Below, piece by piece: positions 1 through 7,607 of a DNA stretch of 64,000 nt (position 1 is its first letter; each line of letters opens with the position of its first letter). Source of the stretch: Candidatus Electrothrix scaldis (GTDB taxonomy: Bacteria > Desulfobacterota > Desulfobulbia > Desulfobulbales > Desulfobulbaceae). The DNA lies in assembly GCA_033584155.1 (NCBI GenBank), contig CP138355.1, forward strand, positions 1,116,001 through 1,180,000, in the 5' to 3' direction. Under the pieces are notes generated by a model. The model ran no database searches. It saw nothing but the letters and a program-made list of their open reading frames with translations, and was not told the DNA's origin. The translations under genes and the position numbers were made by a program.

Positions 1-373
1 CCATGGTGGGGTGGGTATCGTTGATCCAGAAATATCCTCTTCCGGCAGAGCCATAGCGAATTTCCCGTATTTGGTCAACTGCCAGTTTTTGTCCGACCTC
101 TCGGGAAAGCTCGCCAGATGCGATCATTTGCTCATAGTGATGTAACATGCTGAGAACGGTTTGGACTTCAGCAGAAATGAGGGCTTTTTTTTGGGAGAGA
201 AGGTTGCTTTTAAAGACGGGCAGGGCAATGGCAAAGAGGGTGACCACGAAAAGAAGGATGGTCAGAGCAGAGGGCAGAGCAATGCGGGCGACCTCTTTTT
301 TGTAGAGCCGCCCTGTTTCATTTATCATGACGCGCTCACGTATTTTTTCTACTACCTCTATTTTTTGGGGCAC
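1..373 (-). CDS. Cache-domain sensor protein, N-terminal part (partial)
   Basis: This minus-strand reading frame is open from a GTG at 373 (or an ATG at 328) to the window edge, so only the first 124 or so codons are present. Translation gives a short basic N-terminus, one hydrophobic membrane helix and then an extracytoplasmic segment ending in GYFWINDTHPTM. That ending is the ligand-pocket signature of single Cache (sCache_2) domains of chemotaxis receptors and sensor kinases. A GGAGG about 11 nt before the GTG supports that start, and an in-frame TAA lies just upstream. The output domain (MCP, histidine kinase or GGDEF) lies outside the window and cannot be told. Confidence 0.8.
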   Translation of the reverse strand, partial: MPQKIEVVEKIRERVMINETGRLYKKEVARIALPSALTILLFVVTLFAIALPVFKSNLLSQKKALISAEVQTVLSMLHHYEQMIASGELSREVGQKLAVDQIREIRYGSAGRGYFWINDTHPTM

Positions 374-465
374 TGTCTTTCTTACCTCCTCCAGTTTTGC
401 TTACTGGTTGAAGGGAAATCCTCAGAGAGCATAGGATGTTGGGGTAAAAAGAGGATGTAGGTCTC

Positions 466-1503
466 TCAGCCTTTATTTGCTTTCAGGATACAGGCAAGCT
501 CACATGCTGCTGCATAGGCGTTAATCTCCTCTTGGAGGAATTGTACATAAGGACAGTCGCTTACCGCAAGGAGAGAATTTCGAATCATATATTTTCTGTC
601 CTGCTCCAGGGGCTCAAGAATATAACTGAAGATCTGTGGACGGCGGCAAACCTGCGGGCGTTTGCTGTATACCGTGCAGCGGCCATTCTCCTCCAGGGCG
701 GGGCAGGAGGAGTCTTGAGGCAGGATCATGCTCCAGCCATTGCGCCAATGGATAAGTTCCGGGGAGGAGCATTGATAAAAGGGGCGTCCCTCTACCAGGA
801 GCGGTGTGTTGTCAGCCTTTGCATCAAGGGCCCGTCTGTTTCGGCTTTCCGGTGTGTCATGGCAGGGGAGGGGAAAAAGTTCGGTTTCCGTACTCTGTAA
901 AGGGATTTCAAAGAACTCCTGTTGCATTGCCTTGTCCGGTCCGATGCAGCAAAGTCGACAATGACAGGGCGCGCAGAGCAAAGAATTGATCTCTTCCAGT
1001 TCCATTTCCAGGATGCGCTGATTAATCAAGGCAGTGGCGGCAGTTACTTTATCTACGGTTTGGCCGGATTCATCCACTACTTTTCCAGCCACTCCAGCGA
1101 GCTCTTTCGCTTGTTGCTCTGTGCCGAGTGTTTCCAGAAGCTGTAACTGGTCAAGATAAGGATGGAGTAAATTTTCCGGCTCAGGGTAGACAGTGTAGGC
1201 GGTCTCAACCGGTTCTGTCATGGCCGAAATAATTTCTTCGACCTTTGTTCCGGGGCCGCTGAGTTGGTACATAAACTGCACCATAGAGACCAGTGGCAAT
1301 GCTGGCTGTTTCAGCAAAGCCATGCCGTCCTGGAGATCTTCTTTTTTCACCTTTTTGTGCTCCTGTTTTTCTGCATAAATCTGAAATTCCTCCTCAACGT
1401 ACACAAAATTCAAATCTAAAACAAGCAGGAGCGATATTTTTCCATGCACCTGAAATTGCCTTTCTCCTTTACAGCAGGCAAGAAAATTATTAGTTATCTG
1501 CAT
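466..1503 (-). CDS. YkgJ-family CxxCxxCC zinc/iron-chelating domain protein
   Basis: A 345-residue protein. The C-terminal half carries the cysteine cluster CAPCHCRLCC, followed about 80 residues later by a second cluster (SCPALEENGRC and QVCRRP). This arrangement is typical of the YkgJ / UPF0153 family of putative Zn- or Fe-chelating domains; no reaction is established for the family. The N-terminal third has no domain I recognise. The ATG at 1503 has no good Shine-Dalgarno. An in-frame GTG at about 1446, preceded at distance by AAGGAG, could be the real start. It is divergent from def across a 54-bp gap. Confidence 0.7.
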   Translation of the reverse strand: MQITNNFLACCKGERQFQVHGKISLLLVLDLNFVYVEEEFQIYAEKQEHKKVKKEDLQDGMALLKQPALPLVSMVQFMYQLSGPGTKVEEIISAMTEPVETAYTVYPEPENLLHPYLDQLQLLETLGTEQQAKELAGVAGKVVDESGQTVDKVTAATALINQRILEMELEEINSLLCAPCHCRLCCIGPDKAMQQEFFEIPLQSTETELFPLPCHDTPESRNRRALDAKADNTPLLVEGRPFYQCSSPELIHWRNGWSMILPQDSSCPALEENGRCTVYSKRPQVCRRPQIFSYILEPLEQDRKYMIRNSLLAVSDCPYVQFLQEEINAYAAACELACILKANKG

Positions 1504-1557
1504 ACGGAAACAAAAGACACAGTTACCCGATATAATCTTCCAAGTTTACTTCCGATA

Positions 1558-2064
1558 ATGGCTATCAGAGAAATAGTAACCTATCCTGCTCCGGTTCTCC
1601 GGGAAAAAGCAGTAAAAATAGAAACATTTGATGAGGCACTTCGCGAGCTGGCTGATGATATGGTTGAAACCATGTATGCGGCCCAAGGTGTCGGACTAGC
1701 TGCAAACCAGATCGGTATTGCTGAACAAATCGTGGTCGTTGATACCTCAACTCAGGAAGACGAACGAAAACACATCGTTCTTATTAATCCGGTTATCTCT
1801 GAAGGTGAGGGAAATGTCCCTGATCTGGAAGGCTGCCTGAGCGTTGTGGAGTATAGTGCTAAGGTGGACCGCTTCAGGAAGATCAGGGTGACGGCCCAGG
1901 ATCTGGGCGGGAAAGATTTCGACTTCATTGCGGAAGATCGTTTTGCCCGTATCATTCAGCATGAGGTGGATCATCTGCTCGGTACGTTATTCATTGATCG
2001 GATAAGCAGCCTAAAACGAAGCTTGTACAAGAAAAAACTGAAAAAAATATTAAAAAAGCAATAG
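1558..2064 (+). CDS. def: Peptide deformylase
   Basis: 168 residues; removes the formyl group from the N-terminal methionine of new proteins. All three family motifs are present: motif I GVGLAANQIG, motif II EGCLS (metal-ligand Cys) and motif III QHEVDHLLG (HExxH with the catalytic Glu and two His ligands). An upstream-extended frame exists from 1444, but homology begins at MAIREIVTYP, so the ATG at 1558 is chosen. The tail is Lys-rich. fmt follows 12 bp downstream; def-fmt is a common pair because the two enzymes add and remove the same formyl group. Confidence 0.95.
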   Translation: MAIREIVTYPAPVLREKAVKIETFDEALRELADDMVETMYAAQGVGLAANQIGIAEQIVVVDTSTQEDERKHIVLINPVISEGEGNVPDLEGCLSVVEYSAKVDRFRKIRVTAQDLGGKDFDFIAEDRFARIIQHEVDHLLGTLFIDRISSLKRSLYKKKLKKILKKQ

Positions 2065-2076
2065 GGATAACAGAAT

Positions 2077-3018
2077 ATGAGTGAGCCTCTGCGTATTATC
2101 TTCATGGGTACCCCCGATTTTGCCGTGCCCAGTCTTCAGGCCTTGCTGGACTGCCCTGACCAGGTGGTAGCTGTGGTCTGTCAGCCAGATCGCAGGCAGG
2201 GACGGGGGAAAAAACTCTGTCCACCGCCTGTAAAAGTCCTGGCAGAAGAGGCAGAGATTCCTGTTTTTCAACCCACCTGTATTTGTGATGATGAGTTCAT
2301 GGGAACGATCAGCGACCTTCAACCAGATCTGATTGTTGTCACGGCCTATGGGAGAATTCTGTCAGGTCGTTTGCTCAACCTGCCTCGCTTCGGGACTATT
2401 AATGTACATGGCTCGCTCCTGCCCAAGTACCGAGGGGCAGCACCTATTCAATGGGCCGTCATCAATGGAGAAACCGAGACCGGGGTGACCATCATGCAAA
2501 TGAATGAAGGGGTCGACACCGGTGATATCCTGCTCTCAATCAAACTCCCCATCAGTGAGGATGACACCAGCGGCACCCTGTTCCCCAAGCTGGCAGATTT
2601 GGGAGGGCAGGCCTTGCTTGAGGCCCTGTCCCGGGTTAAGCGGGGGGAGCTGAGTCCTGTGGCCCAGGATGATACGCTGTCTTGTACTGCTCCCATGTTA
2701 AAAAAAGAAATGGGGCAACTGGATTGGACGAAATCAGCAAAAGAGCTGCATTGTCTGATCCGGGGGCTTGATCCCTGGCCTTCTGCCTATGGTTTTATTG
2801 ATGAGCGGCGCTTTCGTTTCTTTAGACCACAGGTCATTCCCGGTGAGGTCAAGGAAAAGCCCGGCACCCTTTGTCGAGCGGATAAGAACGGTGTGCTGAT
2901 CGCCACAGGTAAGGATTATCTCCTGGTCCGGGAAATCCAACCAGAGGGTAAAAAACGGATGTGCGTCCAGGCCTGTATCTGCGGAATGAAGCTGCCCATC
3001 GGGGAGCAGTTCACTTAA
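2077..3018 (+). CDS. fmt: Methionyl-tRNA formyltransferase
   Basis: 313 residues, the usual length. It transfers a formyl group from 10-formyl-THF to Met-tRNAi. The N-terminal Rossmann-type domain starts RIIFMGTPDFAVPSL. The catalytic segment is visible as NVHGSLLPKYRGAAPIQWA (Asn and His of the active site, and the SLLP loop), followed by EGVDTGD. The C-terminal OB-fold region starts near residue 205. It is probably co-transcribed with def. The formyl donor would come from the formate-THF ligase pathway encoded at 14.6 kb. Confidence 0.95.
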   Translation: MSEPLRIIFMGTPDFAVPSLQALLDCPDQVVAVVCQPDRRQGRGKKLCPPPVKVLAEEAEIPVFQPTCICDDEFMGTISDLQPDLIVVTAYGRILSGRLLNLPRFGTINVHGSLLPKYRGAAPIQWAVINGETETGVTIMQMNEGVDTGDILLSIKLPISEDDTSGTLFPKLADLGGQALLEALSRVKRGELSPVAQDDTLSCTAPMLKKEMGQLDWTKSAKELHCLIRGLDPWPSAYGFIDERRFRFFRPQVIPGEVKEKPGTLCRADKNGVLIATGKDYLLVREIQPEGKKRMCVQACICGMKLPIGEQFT

Positions 3019-3060
3019 TTCACCTCATCACCTTATCACCTCAGCTCGCAGAACTGCTGC

Positions 3061-4287
3061 ATGTCGTTTTTGGGTAAGAAGACCTGTTTCCTGGATTGCT
3101 TTTCCGGGATAAGCGGTAATATGTTTCTGGGAGCTCTGCTCAATGCTGGGCTTCCCCTGAAAACCCTGCTGGAGAGCCTTGAGCAGCTCCGGCTTCCAGG
3201 CTGGGAGCTGAGCAGTGCCCCTACGGTGCAATCCGGTTTGCAGGCCACTGGCGTACAGGTTTATACTGACGAAGCCAGCCCCCATCGCCATTTATCAGAT
3301 ATCCGGGCCATCCTGGAGCAATCCGCCGTAGAGCCGATCATTGTAGAACGATCCCTTGCCGTGTTCACCCGGCTGGCTGAGGCCGAGGCCCATGTCCACA
3401 ATAGGACTCCTGAAAAGATCCATTTTCATGAGGTAGGTGCCTTAGATGCGATTATTGATGTCGTCGGGACCGTCGCAGGCCTGCACCTCCTCGGTATAGA
3501 AGAAGTCATCTGCTCACCTTTGCCCATGCCTGGTGGCGGCTGGGTGCATTGCCAACACGGGGATATCCCCCTGCCAGCCCCGGCAGTCTGCGAATTGCTC
3601 AAAGGCATTCCCGTGTATGGGGAGCGTTTGCAACAGGAACTTGTCACCCCCACAGGTGCGGCCTTGGTCGCTGAGTTGAGTAGCTCCTTTGGTCAGCTAC
3701 CTCCTATGACCCTGGAGCAAACTGGTTATGGTGCTGGTACCATGCAACGGCAAGATGGTCGTCCAAATATGCTCCGTCTTCTCATCGGGCGTCAAAACAC
3801 GGTGGCAGAGGCACAGCAAGTGGAGGTCATTGAGACCCATCTGGATGACTGGAACCCGGAGCTCTGGCCCTATGTTGCTGCCAAGCTGATAAAGCAAGGT
3901 GCCCTCGACGTCAGCCTTGTACCCATTCATATGAAGAAAGGCCGCCCAGGGGTTCTCCTCCGTCTCCTTGCTGATCCGGCCCAGGCCCTACATCTCAAGG
4001 ATGTCATTCTCAACGAGACCTCTGCTATCGGTCTCCGTTTTTATACGGTCCAGCGCATGACCCTTCCCAGAACCAGTGTTGACCTCATGACCCCTTGGGG
4101 AAGGGTGCAGGCTAAGCAGGTGGAAACCTCTGAGGGGATCAGGGTTACACCGGAATACGAGGATTGCGTGCGTCTCGCTGAACAGCAGGACATTCCTTTG
4201 CAAAATATTTATGCAGCGGTTGCAGCTTCAAGAGCTGCGGTTTCCGTTCATGCCCATAAAGCTCCTCCGCAAGACATTGCAAAATAA
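3061..4287 (+). CDS. larC: LarC-family nickel insertion protein (DUF111)
   Basis: 408 residues. Diagnostic segments are the N-terminal DCFSGISGNMFLGALLNAG and FHEVGALDAIIDVVGT, then a VTPTGAAL-type segment. LarC is the cyclometallase that inserts nickel into the pincer cofactor of lactate racemase and other LarA-type racemases/epimerases. LarB and LarE, which make the cofactor scaffold, are not in this window, nor is a LarA. The gene sits 42 bp after fmt and 2 bp before pgpA, so it is likely in one transcript with them. Family assignment is strong; the exact substrate enzyme is unknown. Confidence 0.88.
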   Translation: MSFLGKKTCFLDCFSGISGNMFLGALLNAGLPLKTLLESLEQLRLPGWELSSAPTVQSGLQATGVQVYTDEASPHRHLSDIRAILEQSAVEPIIVERSLAVFTRLAEAEAHVHNRTPEKIHFHEVGALDAIIDVVGTVAGLHLLGIEEVICSPLPMPGGGWVHCQHGDIPLPAPAVCELLKGIPVYGERLQQELVTPTGAALVAELSSSFGQLPPMTLEQTGYGAGTMQRQDGRPNMLRLLIGRQNTVAEAQQVEVIETHLDDWNPELWPYVAAKLIKQGALDVSLVPIHMKKGRPGVLLRLLADPAQALHLKDVILNETSAIGLRFYTVQRMTLPRTSVDLMTPWGRVQAKQVETSEGIRVTPEYEDCVRLAEQQDIPLQNIYAAVAASRAAVSVHAHKAPPQDIAK

Positions 4288-4289
4288 TA

Positions 4290-4748
4290 ATGGATAAACT
4301 CTTTATGTTCATCGCCACCGGGGCCTATAGCGGCTATCTGCCCAAGGCGCCCGGCACCTGGGGTTCCCTGGTCGGGGTACTGCTCTGGACCCTGGGTTTG
4401 CATCGACTTCCCCCTACGATCTATGCCGGAGTATTGGCTGGAATTTTAGTGGTCGGCACGGCAGCGGCTGGTGCGGCCGAGAAAATCGTCGATCGTGGTG
4501 ATCCTGGTCTGGTGGTTATTGACGAAATCCTCGGTCAGCTGATCGCCTTGGCCCTGGTCCCTTGGCATCCTCTGGCTGCTGTTGTCGGATTTGCCCTGTT
4601 TCGCTTTTTCGATATCCTCAAACCCTTTCCGGTGAGCTGGTTTGATCAGCATATTCATGGTGGTTTAGGGATTATACTCGACGATGTCATGGCGGGAATC
4701 TATGCCTTTCTGGTCCTGCAGGGGCTGATTTGGCTGGTGGGGAGCTGA
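4290..4748 (+). CDS. pgpA: Phosphatidylglycerophosphatase A
   Basis: 152 residues, an inner-membrane enzyme that dephosphorylates phosphatidylglycerol phosphate. The N-terminus GAYSGYLPKAPGTWGSL is the family hallmark. The acidic motif VVIDEILGQLIAL and the later LDDVMAGIYAFL are the other conserved blocks. Three or four hydrophobic helices are visible. It starts 2 bp after larC. A Shine-Dalgarno is not obvious, so translation may be coupled to larC. Confidence 0.93.
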   Translation: MDKLFMFIATGAYSGYLPKAPGTWGSLVGVLLWTLGLHRLPPTIYAGVLAGILVVGTAAAGAAEKIVDRGDPGLVVIDEILGQLIALALVPWHPLAAVVGFALFRFFDILKPFPVSWFDQHIHGGLGIILDDVMAGIYAFLVLQGLIWLVGS

Positions 4749-4791
4749 AAAATAATGAACAATGCTGTTAGACGACTTGAAGGAGACAGAT

Positions 4792-5565
4792 ATGCCCTCT
4801 CTGCTTGAAGTACAGAATATGACCCATTATTTTGGAGGATTGCGGGCCGTACACGGCTTTAACCTCCGGATAGAGCCGGGCCAGATCCACGGTCTGATCG
4901 GTCCCAACGGGGCTGGCAAGACCACGGTCTTTAACCTGATCACCGGGGTGCATACGCCCACCGAGGGCACCCTGACTCTTGCGGGGGAAAATATCCGGGG
5001 CAAGGAGCCCCATCGTATCGCCTCAATGGGCATCGGCAGGACCTTCCAGAATCTGCTCCTTTGGCGGCATCTGAATGTGCTGGATCATATCCGGCTCGCC
5101 CATTATTCCCAGCTCAGCTACGGCCTGTTCGGGGCCTTCTTCGGTACCCCGGCCTGCCGACGGCAGGAGCAAAAGGTCAAGGAGCATTGCTACCGGCTCA
5201 TGGAGACCTTTGACATCAGTCAGTTTGCTGACCAGATCGTGGACAGCTTGCCCTACGGGGCCCAACGCCGGGTGGAAATGGCCCGTGCTATGGCCACCAA
5301 TCCCAAAATCCTCTTTCTTGATGAACCCACTGCGGGTATGACCCCGGACGAGCTGATCCGAATGATCGAGATCATCCGACAGGTTCACCGGGAATTCGGG
5401 GTGGCTATCTTCCTTATTGAGCATCGGATGAAGTTTGTCATGGAACTCTGCGACAGTATCCAGGTCTTGGTCTTTGGCGAGGTCATCGCTCAGGGGCCAC
5501 CGGAGTCCATTCAGAACGACCCTAAGGTCATTGAAGCCTATCTGGGTACGGAGGATATTCATTAA
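4792..5565 (+). CDS. livG: Branched-chain amino acid-type ABC transporter ATPase (LivG-like)
   Basis: 257 residues from the ATG at 4792, which has AAGGAG six bases upstream; the longer frame from 4762 lacks a site. Walker A is GPNGAGKTT, the signature region PYGAQRRVEMARA, and Walker B ILFLDEPTAGM. The GLRAVHGFNL opening and the C-terminal GEVIAQGPPESI are typical of LivG, which energises uptake of branched-chain amino acids, amides or urea. livF overlaps its stop (TAATG). No LivH/LivM permeases or LivK binding protein lie in the window, so the substrate is not determined. Confidence 0.9.
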   Translation: MPSLLEVQNMTHYFGGLRAVHGFNLRIEPGQIHGLIGPNGAGKTTVFNLITGVHTPTEGTLTLAGENIRGKEPHRIASMGIGRTFQNLLLWRHLNVLDHIRLAHYSQLSYGLFGAFFGTPACRRQEQKVKEHCYRLMETFDISQFADQIVDSLPYGAQRRVEMARAMATNPKILFLDEPTAGMTPDELIRMIEIIRQVHREFGVAIFLIEHRMKFVMELCDSIQVLVFGEVIAQGPPESIQNDPKVIEAYLGTEDIH

Positions 5566-6278
5566 TGCAGCTTGTCGTTGAAAATCTTACTGTTTCCTAT
5601 GGCAATATTCGGGCCCTGCACGGAGTCAGCTTTTCTGTGGAGCAGGGCGAGATCGTAACCATCATCGGGGCCAACGGGGCAGGTAAGAGCACCACCCTGC
5701 GGGCCATCTCCCGTATGATACCGGCAGAAGCGGGTTCCAAGATAGACTTTATGGGGCATAACATCCTCACATATCCGACTGATAAGGTGGTGTCTCAGCT
5801 CGGCATCTCCCATGTGCCGGAAGGACGGATGATCTTTGGTAATCTCACCGTGACCGAGAACCTTACCTTAGCCGCCTTTGCCCGCAAGGATAAAGAGGCC
5901 GTGACCAAGGACCGGAAATGGGTCTTTGATCTGTTCCCGCGCTTGGAAGAGCGCAAAGACCAGTTGGCTGGGACCATGAGCGGCGGGGAACAGCAGATGC
6001 TGGCGGTTGGTCGGGCCTATATCAGTGGCCGGAAGATCATGCTCCTGGATGAACCTTCTATGGGCCTTGCTCCTCTGCTGATGCTGGATATGTTCGAGTC
6101 CCTTAAGGAAATCAATCGGACCGGAACCACCATCCTGCTGGTGGAGCAGAACGCCCGGCTGGCCCTGAAGTTCGCCAAGCGTGGTTATGTGCTGGAGAAC
6201 GGGAAGTTGGTGCTGGAGGGCAAGGCCGAGGATCTGCTGGATGATCCGGCGGTGAAAAAAGCGTATCTGGGGGCGTAA
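5565..6278 (+). CDS. livF: Branched-chain amino acid-type ABC transporter ATPase (LivF-like)
   Basis: 237 residues, starting inside the livG stop codon. Walker A is GANGAGKST, the signature SGGEQQMLAVGRA, Walker B IMLLDEPSMGLAP, and the H-loop region ILLVEQNARLAL. These are standard for LivF. It forms the second ATPase of a heteromeric HAAT transporter with LivG. Its stop codon overlaps the AAGGAGG ribosome-binding site of the next gene, the first gene of the ABC-3C system, so the conflict system may be transcribed from the livGF promoter. Confidence 0.92.
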   Translation: MQLVVENLTVSYGNIRALHGVSFSVEQGEIVTIIGANGAGKSTTLRAISRMIPAEAGSKIDFMGHNILTYPTDKVVSQLGISHVPEGRMIFGNLTVTENLTLAAFARKDKEAVTKDRKWVFDLFPRLEERKDQLAGTMSGGEQQMLAVGRAYISGRKIMLLDEPSMGLAPLLMLDMFESLKEINRTGTTILLVEQNARLALKFAKRGYVLENGKLVLEGKAEDLLDDPAVKKAYLGA

Positions 6279-6288
6279 GGAGGGCAAC

Positions 6289-7194
6289 ATGATGAATTTG
6301 CAGGAAGCCTACTACGATCAGAAATTTGAAAACATGTTTTTGCGGGCAAAGGGGAACGAATTTCAGACCTTCTTTGAACGGCTGATGGGACTGGCTTATA
6401 AAGCGGATTTCATGGCCTGCCGCCCTTGGGGCAATATCGGCGACCGCAAGAATGACGGATTCCTAAAGTCGGAGCGGCGATTGTTCCAGGTGTATGCTCC
6501 TAATGAAATGAAGGCGAAAGATGCCATTGATAAAATCACAGAGGATTTTGAAGGCGCAAAGGCGCATTGGAGCACATACTTCGACAAATGGATTTTCGTC
6601 CACAACGCAGTGGACGGCTTACCGCCTCATGTTCACGAACTGATCCTTGACTTTGAGCAGGCAAATCCAGGTATCGTGTTGGAACTTTGGGGGCTGGAAG
6701 AGCTACGGGTGGTTTTCCGCCGTCTTTCAGCAGATGATTGCTCTTCCTGGTTTGGTCCCGCTCCTACTGAAGAAACAAAAGCTAGGCTTGGTTTTAAAGA
6801 TCTTCAACCTGTACTTGAATCTCTGGCAGGCAAGGGCATTCCAAGTGATGTAGATGTGACCCCAGTACCATCCGGTAAAATTGAGGCAAATGACCTATCA
6901 GAAAGCGTTAGCGTCCTTATCAGAAGCGGAATGTCAAAAACCCCTTTGGTTTCCGCTTTTCTTGAAACATGGTATGATGAAACATTAGGAGAAAAGCTTG
7001 CTGTGTCCTTTCGGGAACAATACAAGCAGTTGCGCGGAACCATGCATCCTAATCAAATATTTTCTGAATTCCAGACATGGGTGGGCGGCTGTGAGCGAGG
7101 TACACCGGAGCACGAAATGGCTGTGTTGACCGTGCTGGCCTATTATTTTGAACGGTGTGATATATTTGAAGAACCAAAGAATGAGCAAGTATGA
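6289..7194 (+). CDS. ABC-three-component system protein, effector plus C-terminal ABC-3C domain
   Basis: 301 residues. The C-terminal about 90 residues, ending FERCDIFEEP, match what I know of the ABC-3C system C-terminal domain, the shared module of the first component in these counter-invader systems (described computationally by Aravind and colleagues). The N-terminal part (CRPWGNIGDRKNDGFL then RLFQVYAP) resembles a restriction-endonuclease fold of the Mrr type. The usual QxK is QVY here, so nuclease activity is uncertain. It has a strong AAGGAGG site overlapping the livF stop and overlaps the next gene by 4 bp. Confidence 0.75.
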   Translation: MMNLQEAYYDQKFENMFLRAKGNEFQTFFERLMGLAYKADFMACRPWGNIGDRKNDGFLKSERRLFQVYAPNEMKAKDAIDKITEDFEGAKAHWSTYFDKWIFVHNAVDGLPPHVHELILDFEQANPGIVLELWGLEELRVVFRRLSADDCSSWFGPAPTEETKARLGFKDLQPVLESLAGKGIPSDVDVTPVPSGKIEANDLSESVSVLIRSGMSKTPLVSAFLETWYDETLGEKLAVSFREQYKQLRGTMHPNQIFSEFQTWVGGCERGTPEHEMAVLTVLAYYFERCDIFEEPKNEQV

Positions 7195-7607
7195 TTCGTT
7201 TTGATAAAGATTTCGAGCAGAACCGTGCCTTGCTTATAGTCGCCGTTCGGATGCTTGTTCTTCTGTCACAGCTTAAAACAGTATCCGTGTTTTGGGAGGG
7301 GATGTCGGATATCCTTCCGACCAAGGACACTCGTAAATCGTCTCAAAAAGGTGCAGCCATGATTCTTCCTAACAAACATCTTTCACAGGAGCGGGCTCTG
7401 CTCACCGTAGGAGCAAAGTTGCTTCATCTTCTATCGCAGCCAAAGACAATTTCTGCATTGTGGGATGAGATGTCAGGTTCTCTTGCTCCTGAAGAAAAAA
7501 GAAAGCATGCGTTGCGTTATGACGCCTATGTGCTTACGCTGGATCTCCTTTTTCTCATCGGGGCAATTGAACTCCAGGAAGGTCTTTTGAGGCGCTGCGC
7601 ACCATGA
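7191..7607 (+). CDS. ABC-3C middle component (MC6-like) with a truncated N-terminal duplicate
   Basis: 138 residues, start overlapping the previous stop (ATGA). Residues 57-138, from an internal ATG at 7359, look like a complete small ABC-3C middle component of the MC6 type: MILPNKHLSQERALLTVGA, then YDAYVLTLDLLFLIGAI. Residues 1-56 are a diverged copy of only the first half (ALLIVAVRMLVLLSQLKTVSVFW against ALLTVGAKLLHLLSQPKTISALW) and lack the C-terminal half. Either the fused protein is made, or the internal ATG is the functional start and the first copy is a relic. It overlaps the ATPase gene by 4 bp. Confidence 0.65.
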   Translation: MIRFDKDFEQNRALLIVAVRMLVLLSQLKTVSVFWEGMSDILPTKDTRKSSQKGAAMILPNKHLSQERALLTVGAKLLHLLSQPKTISALWDEMSGSLAPEEKRKHALRYDAYVLTLDLLFLIGAIELQEGLLRRCAP

